In this document: one piece after another, positions 1 through 12,148 of the stretch
How positions within the stretch are numbered: the first letter of the stretch is position 1
How the letters are laid out: each line of letters opens with the position of its first letter
DNA from: a bacterium
GTDB lineage: Bacteria; Krumholzibacteriota; Krumholzibacteriia; LZORAL124-64-63
Assembly: GCA_024231905.1 (NCBI GenBank)
Contig: JAAEQC010000041.1
Location: 1 to 64,000 of the forward strand
Direction of reading: 5' to 3'
Length of the DNA: 64,000 nucleotides
Position numbers and translations under genes: made by a program
The notes under the pieces: model-generated
What the model saw: only the letters and a program-made list of their open reading frames with translations
Database searches by the model: none
Told to the model about the DNA's origin: nothing

Positions 1-18
1 AATGTACAGTTTCTTCAA
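1..18 (-). CDS. 5' end of an unidentified gene running off the window
   Basis: On the minus strand a GGAGAG sequence (positions 25-30) sits six bases before a TTG codon at 18-16, followed in frame by codons reading MKKLYI to the window edge. The spacing and the Lys-rich start look like a real translation start, perhaps of a signal peptide, but only six codons are visible. No function can be assigned. The call rests only on the start signal. Confidence 0.35.
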
Positions 19-391
19 GGTCTTCTCTCCAGATGCCGGCTTACCGGCGTAACCAAGCGTCCGGAATCGCCGGCTTCTTCCGGCAGGATCCCTCACGCTA
101 CTAATGTGGCCCGGCCGTCGTTACGACGATCTACCGGACCCAGTTCCCCGACTGTCGGGGAATCCTGTGGGCGCACCGTCGGCGCTGTTAAGCGGGAGTG
201 ACGATGGGCACGATTTTCGAGACTCAGACGGCTGTTTCGACCGTCTCGCATGAGTCTGTGTTAACCGCTGCGAGCCGAGACTATTCGGCGTCCGGGCGCG
301 CGGTCTTTGCTAACCTCTTTGGGACAACGTCTTATGGAGCGCGTCGTCCGAAGCTGCCAAATTCTAACAGCTTTTTCCTACCTGGGTGAAT
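19..391. other. Gene-free stretch between tRNA-Asn and the edge gene; hairpins only
   Basis: No convincing ORF is present. Visible structure: a perfect 8-bp hairpin with a 3-base loop at 144-162 (TTCCCCGA/TCGGGGAA); an inverted repeat at 221-256 (GACTCA..GACGG/CCGTC..TGAGTC); and a weak 6-bp stem, AAGCTG/CAGCTT, at 351-373 that could end the tRNA transcript. GCCGG-rich repeats at 31-90 could fold in the leader of the edge gene. I could not match them to any riboswitch class I know. Confidence 0.4.
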
Positions 392-466
392 TGGCTCCTC
401 GGGTAGGACTTGAACCTACAACCCTGCGGTTAACAGCCGCATGCTCTACCATTGAGCTACCGAGGA
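392..466 (-). tRNA. tRNA-Asn (GTT)
   Basis: Read on the minus strand, a complete 72-nt cloverleaf can be folded. The acceptor stem TCCTCGG pairs with CCGAGGA, the D-arm contains AGCTCAATGGTAGAGCA, and the anticodon loop CTGTTAA carries GTT (plus positions 432-434). The T-arm contains GGTTCAAGTCC. The 3' CCA is encoded (392-394). It reads Asn codons AAC and AAT. Confidence 0.96.
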
Positions 467-585
467 ACCTATTCAAAGTCAGGCTACAAACCCGCTCGTA
501 CGCATCGGCACGAGCCCGAAGGGCTTGAGCGGATGGGAATATAGGCGGCAAGGGTCTATTCGTCAAGGAATCAGCGACTTCCGTT

Positions 586-708
586 TCATGCGACTATCTC
601 GGACAGTTCCCGCGAGGTCACACCCAGTGCGAACAGCGCTTTCAGCAGCAGGTCTACCGAAACCTGGGGATCACCGGCTTCCATCTTCGCCACTCGCGAT
701 TGCCTCAC
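586..708 (-). pseudogene. Remnant of an XRE-family (HTH) regulator, C-terminal half only
   Basis: A 40-codon open frame ending in TGA at 586-588 reads VRQSRVAKMEAGDP, then a stretch containing SVDLLLKALFALG, and ends SREIVA-like (LSEIVA). The SRVAKMEAGDP segment followed by SxDLLxxxLxALG is the recognition-helix half of many XRE/HigA-type regulators. The first half of the helix-turn-helix is missing, because the frame begins directly after the stop codon of the outer-membrane gene at 709. No partner toxin is visible. It is probably a deletion remnant between tRNA-Asn and the barrel gene. Translation from the GTG at 708 cannot be excluded. Confidence 0.65.
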
Positions 709-3048
709 TCAAGGCTCGAACGCAATCAAATACCGCCAGCCATGCCCCTCGCTCCCCTCACCCACGGGCCGCGCCGCATAGCACCGTAGATTCGGCGTCC
801 CCAACGCGAACGGCAGATCACACCGCTTCCCGACTCCGAATCCCACATCGAAGCGGTCACCCGTAGCACCCTCCACCGGCCAGGGCCCGGCCTCATTGGC
901 AGTCCGACCCCAGTCCGCGAAGAGCAACGGCTGCAGCTGCCAGTGGCGAAGCACCGGCACATGGAGCGCGGCCAGCGGGTCCACGCCCACGCGCAGATCC
1001 ACCGATGCCGAAGTGCCCTCATCGCCCACCAGTTCGCCGGCCGCGTAGCCGCGCAGGGTCCCATAGTCGCCCAGGTAGGTGCGCCACTGGCGCGGGGCCT
1101 GGGCGTCGACGGCCCGATGGCGTCCGCGCACGAGCCACTGGTTGCCCAGTCCGTCGAGCTGGTCGAACTCGCCGGACAGGCGCAGTTCCGTGAAGTCGGT
1201 CTTGCCCAGGCCCGCCGCCTCAAGGTCCGGACCTTCGGCCCGGTGCCAGCGGCTCTCGGCCGACAGGGTCAGCGGGCCGCCCTTCCAGCCCAGGCCCGCC
1301 CGGCCGAACTCGTCGTCCAGGTGCTGAGCGGCCAAGTTGCCGCCGGGCCTCAGACGGCGGCCCAAGGCGTTCCAGCTGGTGGACTGGTCCAGGGCCCGGT
1401 CCTCGGTCCTGCCCACGCCGCCGCTCAGTTCCAGGCCCAGACCCGGTCGCCAGGTCAGGTTCGCGGCCACGCCCCGGCTCTCGAGGTAGCTGTTGGGGTC
1501 GCTGCCGTAGAAGGCCGACGTCAAGCTGCGGGTCCGCGCCCGGTCGTCCCCCGCAAAAGGAACGGTCGACTTCCAGGCGTCCGCCCGCAGTTCGAGGGCG
1601 GCCCGGTCCGGATCCGCGCCGGGGCGCTCCTGCACCCGGCCCCGGACCAGCGGCCAGCTCAGGCCCAGTCCCGCCTCGGAGCGCTGGTTGCTGATGCCGT
1701 AGCCCGCCCACAGACTGATCTGCGGACGCACCAGTCCCCGGTGCCGCAGGCTCGCCCGTCCGCCCACCACCGGTCCCTGCACGCGATTGAATTTCGGCAG
1801 GGCCGCCCCCAGGCCCAGGGTCCATGGACTGGCCTCGGCCATCTCCTCCAGGACAGTGCTGCCCAGGGTCGTGAGGGTGTCGATCTTCGCCTCGCTCAGG
1901 GCCACCGGCGCCGCCGCCGACGTGAGGTCGTCCCGCCACACCTGTGAAATCTCGCCCCAATAAGCGGAGAGCGAATCGTCCGAGGCGTCGGGGCTGAGCC
2001 AGAAGTCGTCCGGGTCCAGGTTGCCGTGGCGCGCGCGCTCGGGGACGGCCATGTCCATGGACACGGGCTCCCCGTTGATGACGATGTCCCGGAGCTGGGT
2101 TCGAACCTCCACCAGGCGGGGCAGGTCCCCCACCGGGATCTTCCGCAACTCGACCTCCAGGTGCATGTCCGTAGTGAACCAGTAGCCCCCGTGGCGCTCG
2201 CGGCTGACCCGGAACTTGGGGATGCCCTTCAGGAAGAGAGGGAACGGCACCACGTCGGTCATCTCGGCGTCCAGACGGCGGAGCACCCAGTGGGAGTAGT
2301 CCACCCAGGCGGTGCCCGAGGGCAGGGCCTCGAAGCGGCTCTTGGGCTCGAAGGCAATGCGGTAGATCAGACTGTTGCCCACCAGCTTACGGTCCTCCAC
2401 CGAGTAACTGTAGCGGTGGCCCGTGGACCGGGAAAACGGCATGGCCATGGCCAGGGTGTGCTGAACGTCGCCGAAATCGCGCTCCTGCTCCGTATCCACT
2501 TCCTCGTCCACCACTTCGCCGTTTTCCACCGTACGGGTACGCTCCCACAGGCGGACCGAGTGGTTCTTCCCCTCGCCGTCGAAGCTCATGCGCTCGGCCG
2601 TCTCGGTCACCTTGTAGTCCCGGCCGTTGCGGCTGCGCACCTGGCGCTCGACCACGGTGGTCAGGCTGGTGAACTCCACGTCCTTCATGGCCAACGACTC
2701 GGCCTCCATCTTTCGCCCCACCGCCTCGATGATCTCGTCCACGCTCACGGCGTCGGCGGTGACCATGAGCGTGTCGATGTCGTCGGGCGCGAAGGTGAAG
2801 GTGTCCTCGAAGGCCAGGATCACGCCCAGGCCGGCCGCCAACGCGCTGTCCGGATGGACGTCGCCGAGAGCTTCCCAATCCAGTTCCGCGTTGAGGATCG
2901 GGATCGTATCGATATCGGCAAACGCCTGCAGAGTATCGGGTTCGTGGGTCTGCCCACCAGCGGCGACCGCCACGGCCATAAGGCAGCACAGCACCAGCAA
3001 CGGACGCACCCGTGCGCGGCGGAAGGCGAGCGGGAGGACGGGACTCAT
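709..3048 (-). CDS. Outer-membrane beta-barrel protein with LolA-like N-terminal region
   Basis: About 779 residues from the ATG at 3048, which has AGGAG eight bases upstream; the frame is open further upstream but that part lacks coding character. The N-terminus has a basic region, a hydrophobic signal segment (LLVLCCLMAVAVAAGG) and a mature start near QTHEPD. Residues about 90-330 resemble the periplasmic LolA/DUF5686-like domains found ahead of barrels. From about 420 on, alternating strands begin with a FNRVQGPVVGG-like barrel entry and include a RGYAAGELVGDE segment reminiscent of the Omp85/surface-antigen RGY motif. It is likely exported and inserted in the outer membrane; ligand or role is unknown. 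It could be an Omp85-related or DUF5686-type protein. Confidence 0.7.
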   Translation of the reverse strand: MSPVLPLAFRRARVRPLLVLCCLMAVAVAAGGQTHEPDTLQAFADIDTIPILNAELDWEALGDVHPDSALAAGLGVILAFEDTFTFAPDDIDTLMVTADAVSVDEIIEAVGRKMEAESLAMKDVEFTSLTTVVERQVRSRNGRDYKVTETAERMSFDGEGKNHSVRLWERTRTVENGEVVDEEVDTEQERDFGDVQHTLAMAMPFSRSTGHRYSYSVEDRKLVGNSLIYRIAFEPKSRFEALPSGTAWVDYSHWVLRRLDAEMTDVVPFPLFLKGIPKFRVSRERHGGYWFTTDMHLEVELRKIPVGDLPRLVEVRTQLRDIVINGEPVSMDMAVPERARHGNLDPDDFWLSPDASDDSLSAYWGEISQVWRDDLTSAAAPVALSEAKIDTLTTLGSTVLEEMAEASPWTLGLGAALPKFNRVQGPVVGGRASLRHRGLVRPQISLWAGYGISNQRSEAGLGLSWPLVRGRVQERPGADPDRAALELRADAWKSTVPFAGDDRARTRSLTSAFYGSDPNSYLESRGVAANLTWRPGLGLELSGGVGRTEDRALDQSTSWNALGRRLRPGGNLAAQHLDDEFGRAGLGWKGGPLTLSAESRWHRAEGPDLEAAGLGKTDFTELRLSGEFDQLDGLGNQWLVRGRHRAVDAQAPRQWRTYLGDYGTLRGYAAGELVGDEGTSASVDLRVGVDPLAALHVPVLRHWQLQPLLFADWGRTANEAGPWPVEGATGDRFDVGFGVGKRCDLPFALGTPNLRCYAARPVGEGSEGHGWRYLIAFEP

Positions 3049-3544
3049 GGCATATCTCCTCGGTGATGGAGGACGGCGTTTTCGGTTTCGAAGAAGATGT
3101 CCTCCGCGCCGGGTGTTGCATCCCGGCGCGGGGGGCATCCCTGGGACCCTGATCCCGAGCCCCGGCCACGGTGGCGGCGGACCGCCGGCACCCCACGTTC
3201 GTACGGTTCGGGTGCGGGCCGTCGCCGGATCGCCGGCCTGCGCCGATGGGCGGGTCCGCGCCCTCCATTGCAAGATCGGTTCCCATGGGAGACCTGTGGC
3301 GGGAAGGCCCTACGCACCCGGCTCCCATCCCGTTCCCGACACTTGAAAAACCGCCCGGCCCTGTCGCCTATCCCTGACGCCGCCGGTGTTGGCGGTGCCC
3401 CCGGGCGACCTCCGTAAAAACCGCCGCAAACTCTGACATTTCCGCTATTTCCCCGTCAAGCCCCTACCGCCAAAGCCGATAAGAATACACGACACCCCAA
3501 CGAACGTCGATGTGCCCTCCTGGGCCCAGATTCGAGAGGTCAAC
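3049..3544. other. Divergent intergenic region with two hairpins in the leader of the barrel gene
   Basis: No ORF with coding character is visible. Two adjacent hairpins lie just upstream of the barrel gene's ribosome-binding site: GGAGGAC (3068-3074) with GTCCTCC (3099-3105), and CGCGCCGGG (3105-3113) with CCCGGCGCG (3122-3130), loop 8. In the minus-strand transcript they would form a structured leader. Promoters for both divergent genes should lie here, but I cannot point to a convincing pair of hexamers. Confidence 0.4.
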
Positions 3545-6821
<3,277 letters not shown>

Positions 6822-6850
<29 letters not shown>

Positions 6851-7709
6851 TGTAGGAGCGCAGTTCGGCCGCGGTCAGGGTGTTGAGGATGCTGCTGCAG
6901 TAGAGTCCGGCGTCCTGGGCCAGCTCGGCCCCGTGCCGGAAGTCCACCAGCCGTGCAGCCCGATGCGCATCCGGGCTGATGACCATGGCCACGCCCAGTT
7001 CCTGGGCCCGCTTGCAGCAATTCCAGTCCAGCTCCGCGCAGCAGGGATTCGCGTTGATCTCCACCGCCGTACCACCCGTCGCCGCCGCCTGGAGCACCTG
7101 CTCCATGTCCAGCCCGTCATTGTCGCGGCGCAGCATGTAATCGCCCACCGGCCGGCCGAGAATGGTGACGCACGGGTTGGCAGCCACGGCCATCACCTGG
7201 TCCGTCAACGAGCGTTCCGCGTTGCTCTGCTTGTCGGGCACCGACGCGATGACGTAGTCAAAGAACTCGAGGATCTCGTCGTCGAGCATGAGCGCGCCCT
7301 CATCGTCGGCATCGACCTCGACTCCTTGCAACAGATCCACGTCCGGATACCGCCGCCGCAGGTCCTCCAGTTCGTCGCGCTGGGCCTTGGCCCGGTCGAG
7401 GGTGATGCCGTCGCGGTGGACGTCCGAGCGGAAGTGGTCACTCACGCCCAGGTACTCCAGCCCGATCTCCCTGGCCGTCACGACCATGGACTCGAGGGTG
7501 TGGGCCCCGTCGCAGTACCGGCTGTGGCTGTGGAGAATACCCTTTACGTCACAGGGCCGGACGAGATCGTAGGGCGCGGCGTGGGACAGGTCCGACACCT
7601 GTTCGAGGGTGTGGTGTCCCTCTCGGTCGTTCGTCAGCGGGTCGCCACTGGGGTGCGGTGTGTCCTGGTCGTCGCGGGGACGATCCTCATGGTGGTCGCG
7701 TTCGAACAT
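6822..7709 (-). CDS. PHP-domain protein related to the PolX C-terminal domain
   Basis: 295 residues if started at the ATG at 7709; the upstream frame is Pro/Arg-rich and unlikely to be coding. The PHP fold starts with LHSHSRYCDGAHT, followed by GVSDHF, GVEVDADDEG, VIASVPDK, ILGRPVGDY and ISPDAH, in the order seen in PolX-type PHP domains. PolX normally has a metal-binding His in ASVH and in GHPTG; here these read ASVP and GRPVG. Other ligands (HxH, E, final DAH) remain. No polymerase domain is attached. It may be a phosphoesterase with altered metal binding, or an inactive relative. It converges on and overlaps the histidine kinase. Confidence 0.8.
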
Positions 7710-7925
7710 GGCCTCGGCGGGGGATGGGCCGCGGGCGGGGGGCGGGGGGCGATCCTGAGTTCCGCGTGGCCCCCGTCTACCGGCCGCCGCCGGGTGATGG
7801 CGCCTCGCGAGGCACCTTCGCAACTCGTACGCAGATCAGGTTAGTTCCGGTCGGGGGGGACCGCAACCCCGTCGGAACGCGTGGGCTCCGACGGGGTCGC
7901 GCAGGCGGGTGGCGGGGTTCGCCGT

Positions 7926-8453
7926 CTAGTAGGAACCCCACTTCTGCTTGCCGGGCAGGTAGTAGCTCGGCAGCAGGAAGCGGAACATGCGGGCGAACCC
8001 GCGGGCGCGGTCGATTTCCTCGTCACTGGAGGACTGCAGGTCGTCGAGATCCGGGTCGAACATCTCGCCGAACATGCGCTGGGCCGCGTCGGCGCGTTCC
8101 TCATCCGTGTCGTACTCGTCGCGCAGGCCGTGCAGCTCGCCGTAGTCCAGGAAGTAGCCGCCGCATTTGGCGCACTCGTCGACCTCGACCTCGCGCTTCA
8201 CGCTCGTGTAGTGGCGCATCATGATGATGCCGTCGCAACGGGGGCACTCGCGCTGGGCGGACTGGTCGATGCTGATGGTCTCGTCGCGCTTGACGTCCAA
8301 CAGGTCGGCGCCCACGGCCTCATGCTGCTCATCGACCTTCTTCAGTTCGAGCCAATCGAACCACAGGCCGCCGCAGCCGCCCTGGCAGACATCGACGTCG
8401 ATGTCGTGCACCCTCATCTCGGTCATCTCATGGCCACAAGCCGGACACTTCAC
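7926..8453 (-). CDS. Zinc-ribbon (zf-TFIIB family) protein
   Basis: 175 residues from a GTG at 8453 preceded by GAGGGAGG. Two zinc ribbons are visible: CPACGHEM paired with CQGGCGGLWFDWLEL, and CPRCDGIIMMRHY paired with CAKCGGYFLDYGEL. The C..CGG.W.D..EL signature after the second Cys pair is typical of the zf-TFIIB family. The tail is acidic (residues about 115-150), then ends in a hydrophobic/aromatic stretch (FARMFRFLLPSYYLPG). The role is unknown in this family; nucleic-acid or protein binding is possible. It stands alone on this strand. Confidence 0.85.
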   Translation of the reverse strand: MKCPACGHEMTEMRVHDIDVDVCQGGCGGLWFDWLELKKVDEQHEAVGADLLDVKRDETISIDQSAQRECPRCDGIIMMRHYTSVKREVEVDECAKCGGYFLDYGELHGLRDEYDTDEERADAAQRMFGEMFDPDLDDLQSSSDEEIDRARGFARMFRFLLPSYYLPGKQKWGSY

Positions 8454-8656
8454 GGTGGTCCTCCCTCTCTGGTGACCGGCGCACCGCCCTGCGGGCGCCG
8501 CTTCAATGGTCCCCCGGTCTATCGGCCGGCGTGGTACGATGTTTTAGCCCGATTTCGCAGGAACGCCGTCACCGGACGTCATGCAGTGCAACAAACCGCT
8601 CCCTGCGAACGTTCTGGAGAGGCGACCGGACCCCCACACCTCCCGGAGAAATCGCT

Positions 8657-9634
8657 ATGCGCGCCGATTCCGACCTCGCGGCCGTCGCCCTGGACGCCAT
8701 GACCCACGTGCTCGACCTGGATCCGTCCGACAGCGTCCTGGTGGTGACCGACGAGCCCACCGTGGACTGCGGCCGCGCCTTCGCCGCCGCAGCCCGGCGC
8801 CACGGCTGCGACGTGGCCACCTGGCTGCTGCCCGAGGACGAGCGTCCCCTGACGGCCATGCCCCCGGAGATGGCCGACCTGCTGGAGGACCGCACCGTGG
8901 TGGTGAACGCCATCATCGGCGACGTGCGCGAAGTGCCGTTCCGGCTGGAGTGGCTGGGCCTGGTGGAAGAGAGCCCGGTGATCCGCATGGGGCACTGCCC
9001 CGGCATCGATCTGGACATGATGACCGGCGGTCCCATGGACGTGGACTACGGCGCCATGCAGGAGCGGGCCGAGGAGCTCTTCGCCGCCTTCGCCGACGCC
9101 GTGTCCGTCCATATCACCACCGACCTGGGCACCGATCTGCACCTGGACCTGACCGACCGCAAGCTGATCTCGGACCTGAAGTCCGAGCCCGGATGCGGCG
9201 TCAATCTGCCCTGCGGCGAGGCCTACTGCGCCCCCTTGGAGAACGGCGCCGACGGCCGTCTCGTCGTCGACGGCTGCTTCGGCAGCTGGGGCAACCTGGA
9301 TGCACCGGCGACCTTCACTCTCGAGGGCGGCCGCGTCACCGACGTGACCTGCGACGACGCCCCGGCCCTGGCCGAGATCCTGCGTATCCTGGAGACCGAC
9401 GCCGGCGCCCGCACCATCGCCGAACTGGGCATCGGTCTGAACCCCGGCGCACGCCTGACCGACAACATGCTCGAGGCCGAGAAGGCGGGCGGCACCGCCC
9501 ACATCGCCTTCGGGGCCAACAAGGGCCTGGCCGGAGGCGTGAACGAGTCCCAGGTGCACGTGGATTACCTGTTCAAGTCGCCGCGCATGAAGATCAAAGC
9601 GGCGGACGGGAGCGAGCGGGAGATCGTCCTCTAG
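8657..9634 (+). CDS. Aminopeptidase of the M29 (AmpS/PepS) type
   Basis: 325 residues from the ATG at 8657 with GGAGA upstream. The C-terminal half has M29 family landmarks: NLPCGEAYCAPLENGADG (metal-site Glu), a VDGCFG segment, AELGIGLNPGA, then AHIAFGANKGLAGGVNESQVHVDY. In characterised members the Glu, His, Tyr and Asp residues of these segments bind two metals and remove N-terminal residues from peptides. The N-terminal half is the substrate domain. The protein is shorter than the usual 400-odd residues, so it belongs to a shorter subfamily. Cytoplasmic. It converges with and overlaps the next gene by four bases. Confidence 0.82.
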   Translation: MRADSDLAAVALDAMTHVLDLDPSDSVLVVTDEPTVDCGRAFAAAARRHGCDVATWLLPEDERPLTAMPPEMADLLEDRTVVVNAIIGDVREVPFRLEWLGLVEESPVIRMGHCPGIDLDMMTGGPMDVDYGAMQERAEELFAAFADAVSVHITTDLGTDLHLDLTDRKLISDLKSEPGCGVNLPCGEAYCAPLENGADGRLVVDGCFGSWGNLDAPATFTLEGGRVTDVTCDDAPALAEILRILETDAGARTIAELGIGLNPGARLTDNMLEAEKAGGTAHIAFGANKGLAGGVNESQVHVDYLFKSPRMKIKAADGSEREIVL

Positions 9635-9978
9635 AGGGTCAGAACCTTACCTGCGTCCCACTGGAGGGCCACGATCTCCTTCATGCCGGCGGCCGTGCCC
9701 ACGGCCAGATCATCGAAGATGTCGAAGGAATTCAGGCAGGTGGTGCACACCACCAGCTCCACGCCCTTCTCCGCCAGCGAGCCCAGCTCCTCCAGCACGG
9801 GCGAACCCTTCACCGTGAGCTTCACTCCCTCGCCGTAGAAGCAGACGGCTCGGGGCAGGCGGTCGTCCAGGTCCAGCACGTTCAGGAAGGCGCCGGCGAG
9901 CTTGTGGGCCAGGGCGGCGTCGGCCCGGCCCATGCCGTCCCCGTTGAAGACGACGACGATATCGGTGTTGTCGGTCAC
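9631..9978 (-). CDS. DsrE-like protein matching the C-terminal domain of YedF
   Basis: 115 residues. The sequence follows the selenium-metabolism-associated YedF C-terminal domain closely: VVFNGDGMGRADAALAHKL, LPRAVCFYGEGVKL, SPVLEELGSLAEKGVEL, CTTCLNSF, LAVG. The two Cys of CTTC are the likely reactive or metal-binding pair. The N-terminal TusA/SirA sulfur-carrier domain found in full YedF is absent, and no TusA gene lies within the window. Cytoplasmic; the suggested role is persulfide or selenium handling, inferred from the family only. The next upstream gene on this strand is a lipoprotein 10 bases away, so the two may be co-transcribed. Confidence 0.8.
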   Translation of the reverse strand: MTDNTDIVVVFNGDGMGRADAALAHKLAGAFLNVLDLDDRLPRAVCFYGEGVKLTVKGSPVLEELGSLAEKGVELVVCTTCLNSFDIFDDLAVGTAAGMKEIVALQWDAGKVLTL

Positions 9979-9988
9979 GGGGATCTCC

Positions 9989-11017
9989 TCAGGGGCCCGG
10001 CAGGGGCACGTAGGCCATCAGGGTCGCAGGGTACTTGTCCGTCACCAGAATGAAGCCCTCTTCGCCGAAACGCGCCACCGCTTCCCAGTTGCGGCAGTCG
10101 CCGTCCCGGCGCGGCTCGAGCCACAGGGGCGGACGGTTCGTGCGCACGATGCGGTCCTCCAGGAGTTGCAGTTCGAGCAGGCGTTCGACGCAGGCGCCCG
10201 GCTCCAGCCACGGCGGGGCGCCGAAGCGGGCAACCTCGGGATCGGCGGCGGGACGCAGGAACCAGCCGTCCGGGGGCCAGAAGTAGTTCAGGACCCAGAA
10301 GCGGCCCTGGGTGTCCAGATCCGTGGCGTCGGTCACCCGGTATTCCACGCTGGGAAACGGGATCGTGCCCTGGCCGGCCAGGTCCAGGCCGAAGACGTGG
10401 GCCACGGGGGCGGCGTTGACGTTGGCGCCGTTGGCCTCGTTGATGGTCACGATGCGACGACCGTCCTGGATGATGGTTTCCTGGGACATGTTCGGCAACT
10501 GGACCGCCAGGGGGATGGAGGTTAGACGCTCCATGGTCATGCTCACCGCGCCGTCCTCGCCGGTGAAGCGCGCGGCCACCAGGAATCCGGCCATGGCCGT
10601 GTCGCGCTCGGCTTCGACGGTCATGAAGCAGAGATCGTCGAAAACACAGGTGGACTCGAGGCCGTCGTAGCCGTGGATCAGGGGCACCAGCCAGGGGGCC
10701 TCGCAGGTCACGGGTTCCGGGACGAGGGCGCCGGAGTGCTCGTCTGCCACCGCCGCGGCCAGGTCGACACCGGGCAGCCGGAAGAAGGTGAGCACGCCGG
10801 GCTCACCATAACGGTCGGGAAACTGGGGCAGCAGGAAGAGGTCGCCTTCGTGCCAGGTCAGGCCCGAGACCTCGGCTTCGCGACCGGCCAGTGGACCGCC
10901 CAGTTCCAGCATGACCGGCCGGACCACCATCGGTTCCGGCGCCGTGGCCGCGCACCCGGACGAGGCCAGGACCACCAGCACCGCCACGGTCGCAGCGCGC
11001 CTACCGGAAAAGTTCAT
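9989..11017 (-). CDS. Secreted lipoprotein, probable beta-propeller (esterase-like/SdiA-regulated type)
   Basis: 342 residues. The signal peptide ends in a lipobox (LASSGC, Cys about 22), so it is a lipoprotein. The mature part has recurring segments such as EVSGLTWHEGDLFLLPQFPD and ESTCVFDDLCFMTVEAE, and EGFILVTDKYP near the end. These resemble blades of phytase-like or SdiA-regulated propellers. No catalytic motif was identified. Its start overlaps the end of the upstream methyltransferase gene by 17 bases, so translation is probably coupled. Confidence 0.65.
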   Translation of the reverse strand: MNFSGRRAATVAVLVVLASSGCAATAPEPMVVRPVMLELGGPLAGREAEVSGLTWHEGDLFLLPQFPDRYGEPGVLTFFRLPGVDLAAAVADEHSGALVPEPVTCEAPWLVPLIHGYDGLESTCVFDDLCFMTVEAERDTAMAGFLVAARFTGEDGAVSMTMERLTSIPLAVQLPNMSQETIIQDGRRIVTINEANGANVNAAPVAHVFGLDLAGQGTIPFPSVEYRVTDATDLDTQGRFWVLNYFWPPDGWFLRPAADPEVARFGAPPWLEPGACVERLLELQLLEDRIVRTNRPPLWLEPRRDGDCRNWEAVARFGEEGFILVTDKYPATLMAYVPLPGP

Positions 11018-12146
11018 AGTGCACCAATCGCCCGTCCAGTCCCCCGTTGCGCAGGGGGATCTTTCGCTTGGTCTTCAGCCCTACCTGCTTGATCAGCTCG
11101 GGATTGCCGAAGTACACCCAGGCCCGGCTTCCCTGGCACTTCTGCTTGAGGAAGTCGCCGAAGTCCTTCATCAAGGGGCCCAGGTCCTCGCCCTTCTGCA
11201 GGCGCACGCCGTAGGGCGGGTTGCAGACGATCAGGCCGGGCTTCTGCTCGCCCAGGTCGCGGAAGTCGCAGGTCTTCACGCGCAGTTCGTCGCCGCCGGG
11301 CAGGCGGGCATTGTTGCTGCGGGTCTTCTTCACGGCCGCCGGATCCAGGTCCGAGCCGCGGATCATGCCGCCCCGTACGCTGCGCACGCCGTTGTCCACC
11401 TCGAGCCGGGTCTTGAACCACACGCGCTTGTCGTGGTCGGGCAGCTTCTGGAAGCCGAACTTCTTGCGCAGGCAACCGGCGGGCAGGCGGGCGGCCTTGA
11501 GCCAGGCCTCCGAGAGCAGGGTCCCCGAACCGCACATGGGATCGTAGAGGGGTTCCGTACCCTTCCAGCCCGATATGTCGAGGATCGCCGCAGCCAGGGT
11601 CTCCTGCATGGGCGCTTCCACCGAGTCCAGGCGATAGCCGCGCCGGTGCAGCGCGCCGCCGGCGCAGTCGATGCTCACTGTGGCCACGTTCTCGCGGATG
11701 TGGAGGTTGATGGACAGGTCCGGATCGCGGACGTCGACGCTGGGGCGCTTGCCCTTGTAGCGCTTACGGAACATGTCCGCCACCACGTCCTTCACCTTCA
11801 GGGCCGCGAAGTGGCTGTTGTCGATGACGCAGTTGGAGACGTTGGCGTGCACCGCGAACGTCTCGTCGAAGGTCATCAAATGGGTCCAGTCGATCTTCTT
11901 GGTCTTGAGGTAAAGATCCTCGGCGCTCGTGATGTCGAAACGGGTGAGGGGCGCGAGCACGCGGCTCAGGAGGCGCGAGCAGTAGACGACCCGCTGCAGG
12001 GTGGGCTGGTCCGCGTGGAACTCCAGGCCGCGGGGGAAGGCGTGCACGCCGGTGCCGCCCAGGGCCTCCACCTCGGTCGCCGCCAGATCCTCCAGGCCAC
12101 CGGCCACCTGGGCGAAGTACTCTCCCTGGGCCTCGTACAGATACAT
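11001..12146 (-). CDS. THUMP-domain class I RNA methyltransferase
   Basis: 381 residues from the ATG at 12146, with GAGGAAGG inside the end of the GNAT gene. The N-terminal third (FAQVAGGLEDLAATEVEALG, then the THUMP core around residues 60-160) is the RNA-binding THUMP domain. The catalytic domain has YDPMCGSGTLLSEAW (SAM loop), GSDLDPAAV and IVCNPPYGVRL (NPPY, typical of amino-group methylation of RNA bases). The layout matches the RlmL N-terminal half/Trm14 group, which modifies guanine N2 in rRNA or tRNA. The exact target cannot be told from sequence. Confidence 0.9.
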   Translation of the reverse strand: MYLYEAQGEYFAQVAGGLEDLAATEVEALGGTGVHAFPRGLEFHADQPTLQRVVYCSRLLSRVLAPLTRFDITSAEDLYLKTKKIDWTHLMTFDETFAVHANVSNCVIDNSHFAALKVKDVVADMFRKRYKGKRPSVDVRDPDLSINLHIRENVATVSIDCAGGALHRRGYRLDSVEAPMQETLAAAILDISGWKGTEPLYDPMCGSGTLLSEAWLKAARLPAGCLRKKFGFQKLPDHDKRVWFKTRLEVDNGVRSVRGGMIRGSDLDPAAVKKTRSNNARLPGGDELRVKTCDFRDLGEQKPGLIVCNPPYGVRLQKGEDLGPLMKDFGDFLKQKCQGSRAWVYFGNPELIKQVGLKTKRKIPLRNGGLDGRLVHYELFR

Positions 12147-12148
12147 GG

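Noticed and set aside
19-140. Possible riboswitch in the leader of the edge gene
   Set aside because: GCCGG-rich stems are present but I could not match the conserved cores of cobalamin, c-di-GMP, SAM, TPP, glycine or fluoride riboswitches.
198-528. Short plus-strand frames overlapping tRNA-Asn
   Set aside because: They overlap the tRNA and contain its translated sequence; no ribosome-binding site or domain.
943-1947. A 334-codon plus-strand frame opposite the first barrel gene
   Set aside because: Composition is that of an antisense shadow (Ala/Gln/Arg/Pro rich) and the minus frame has signal peptide, ribosome-binding site and barrel pattern.
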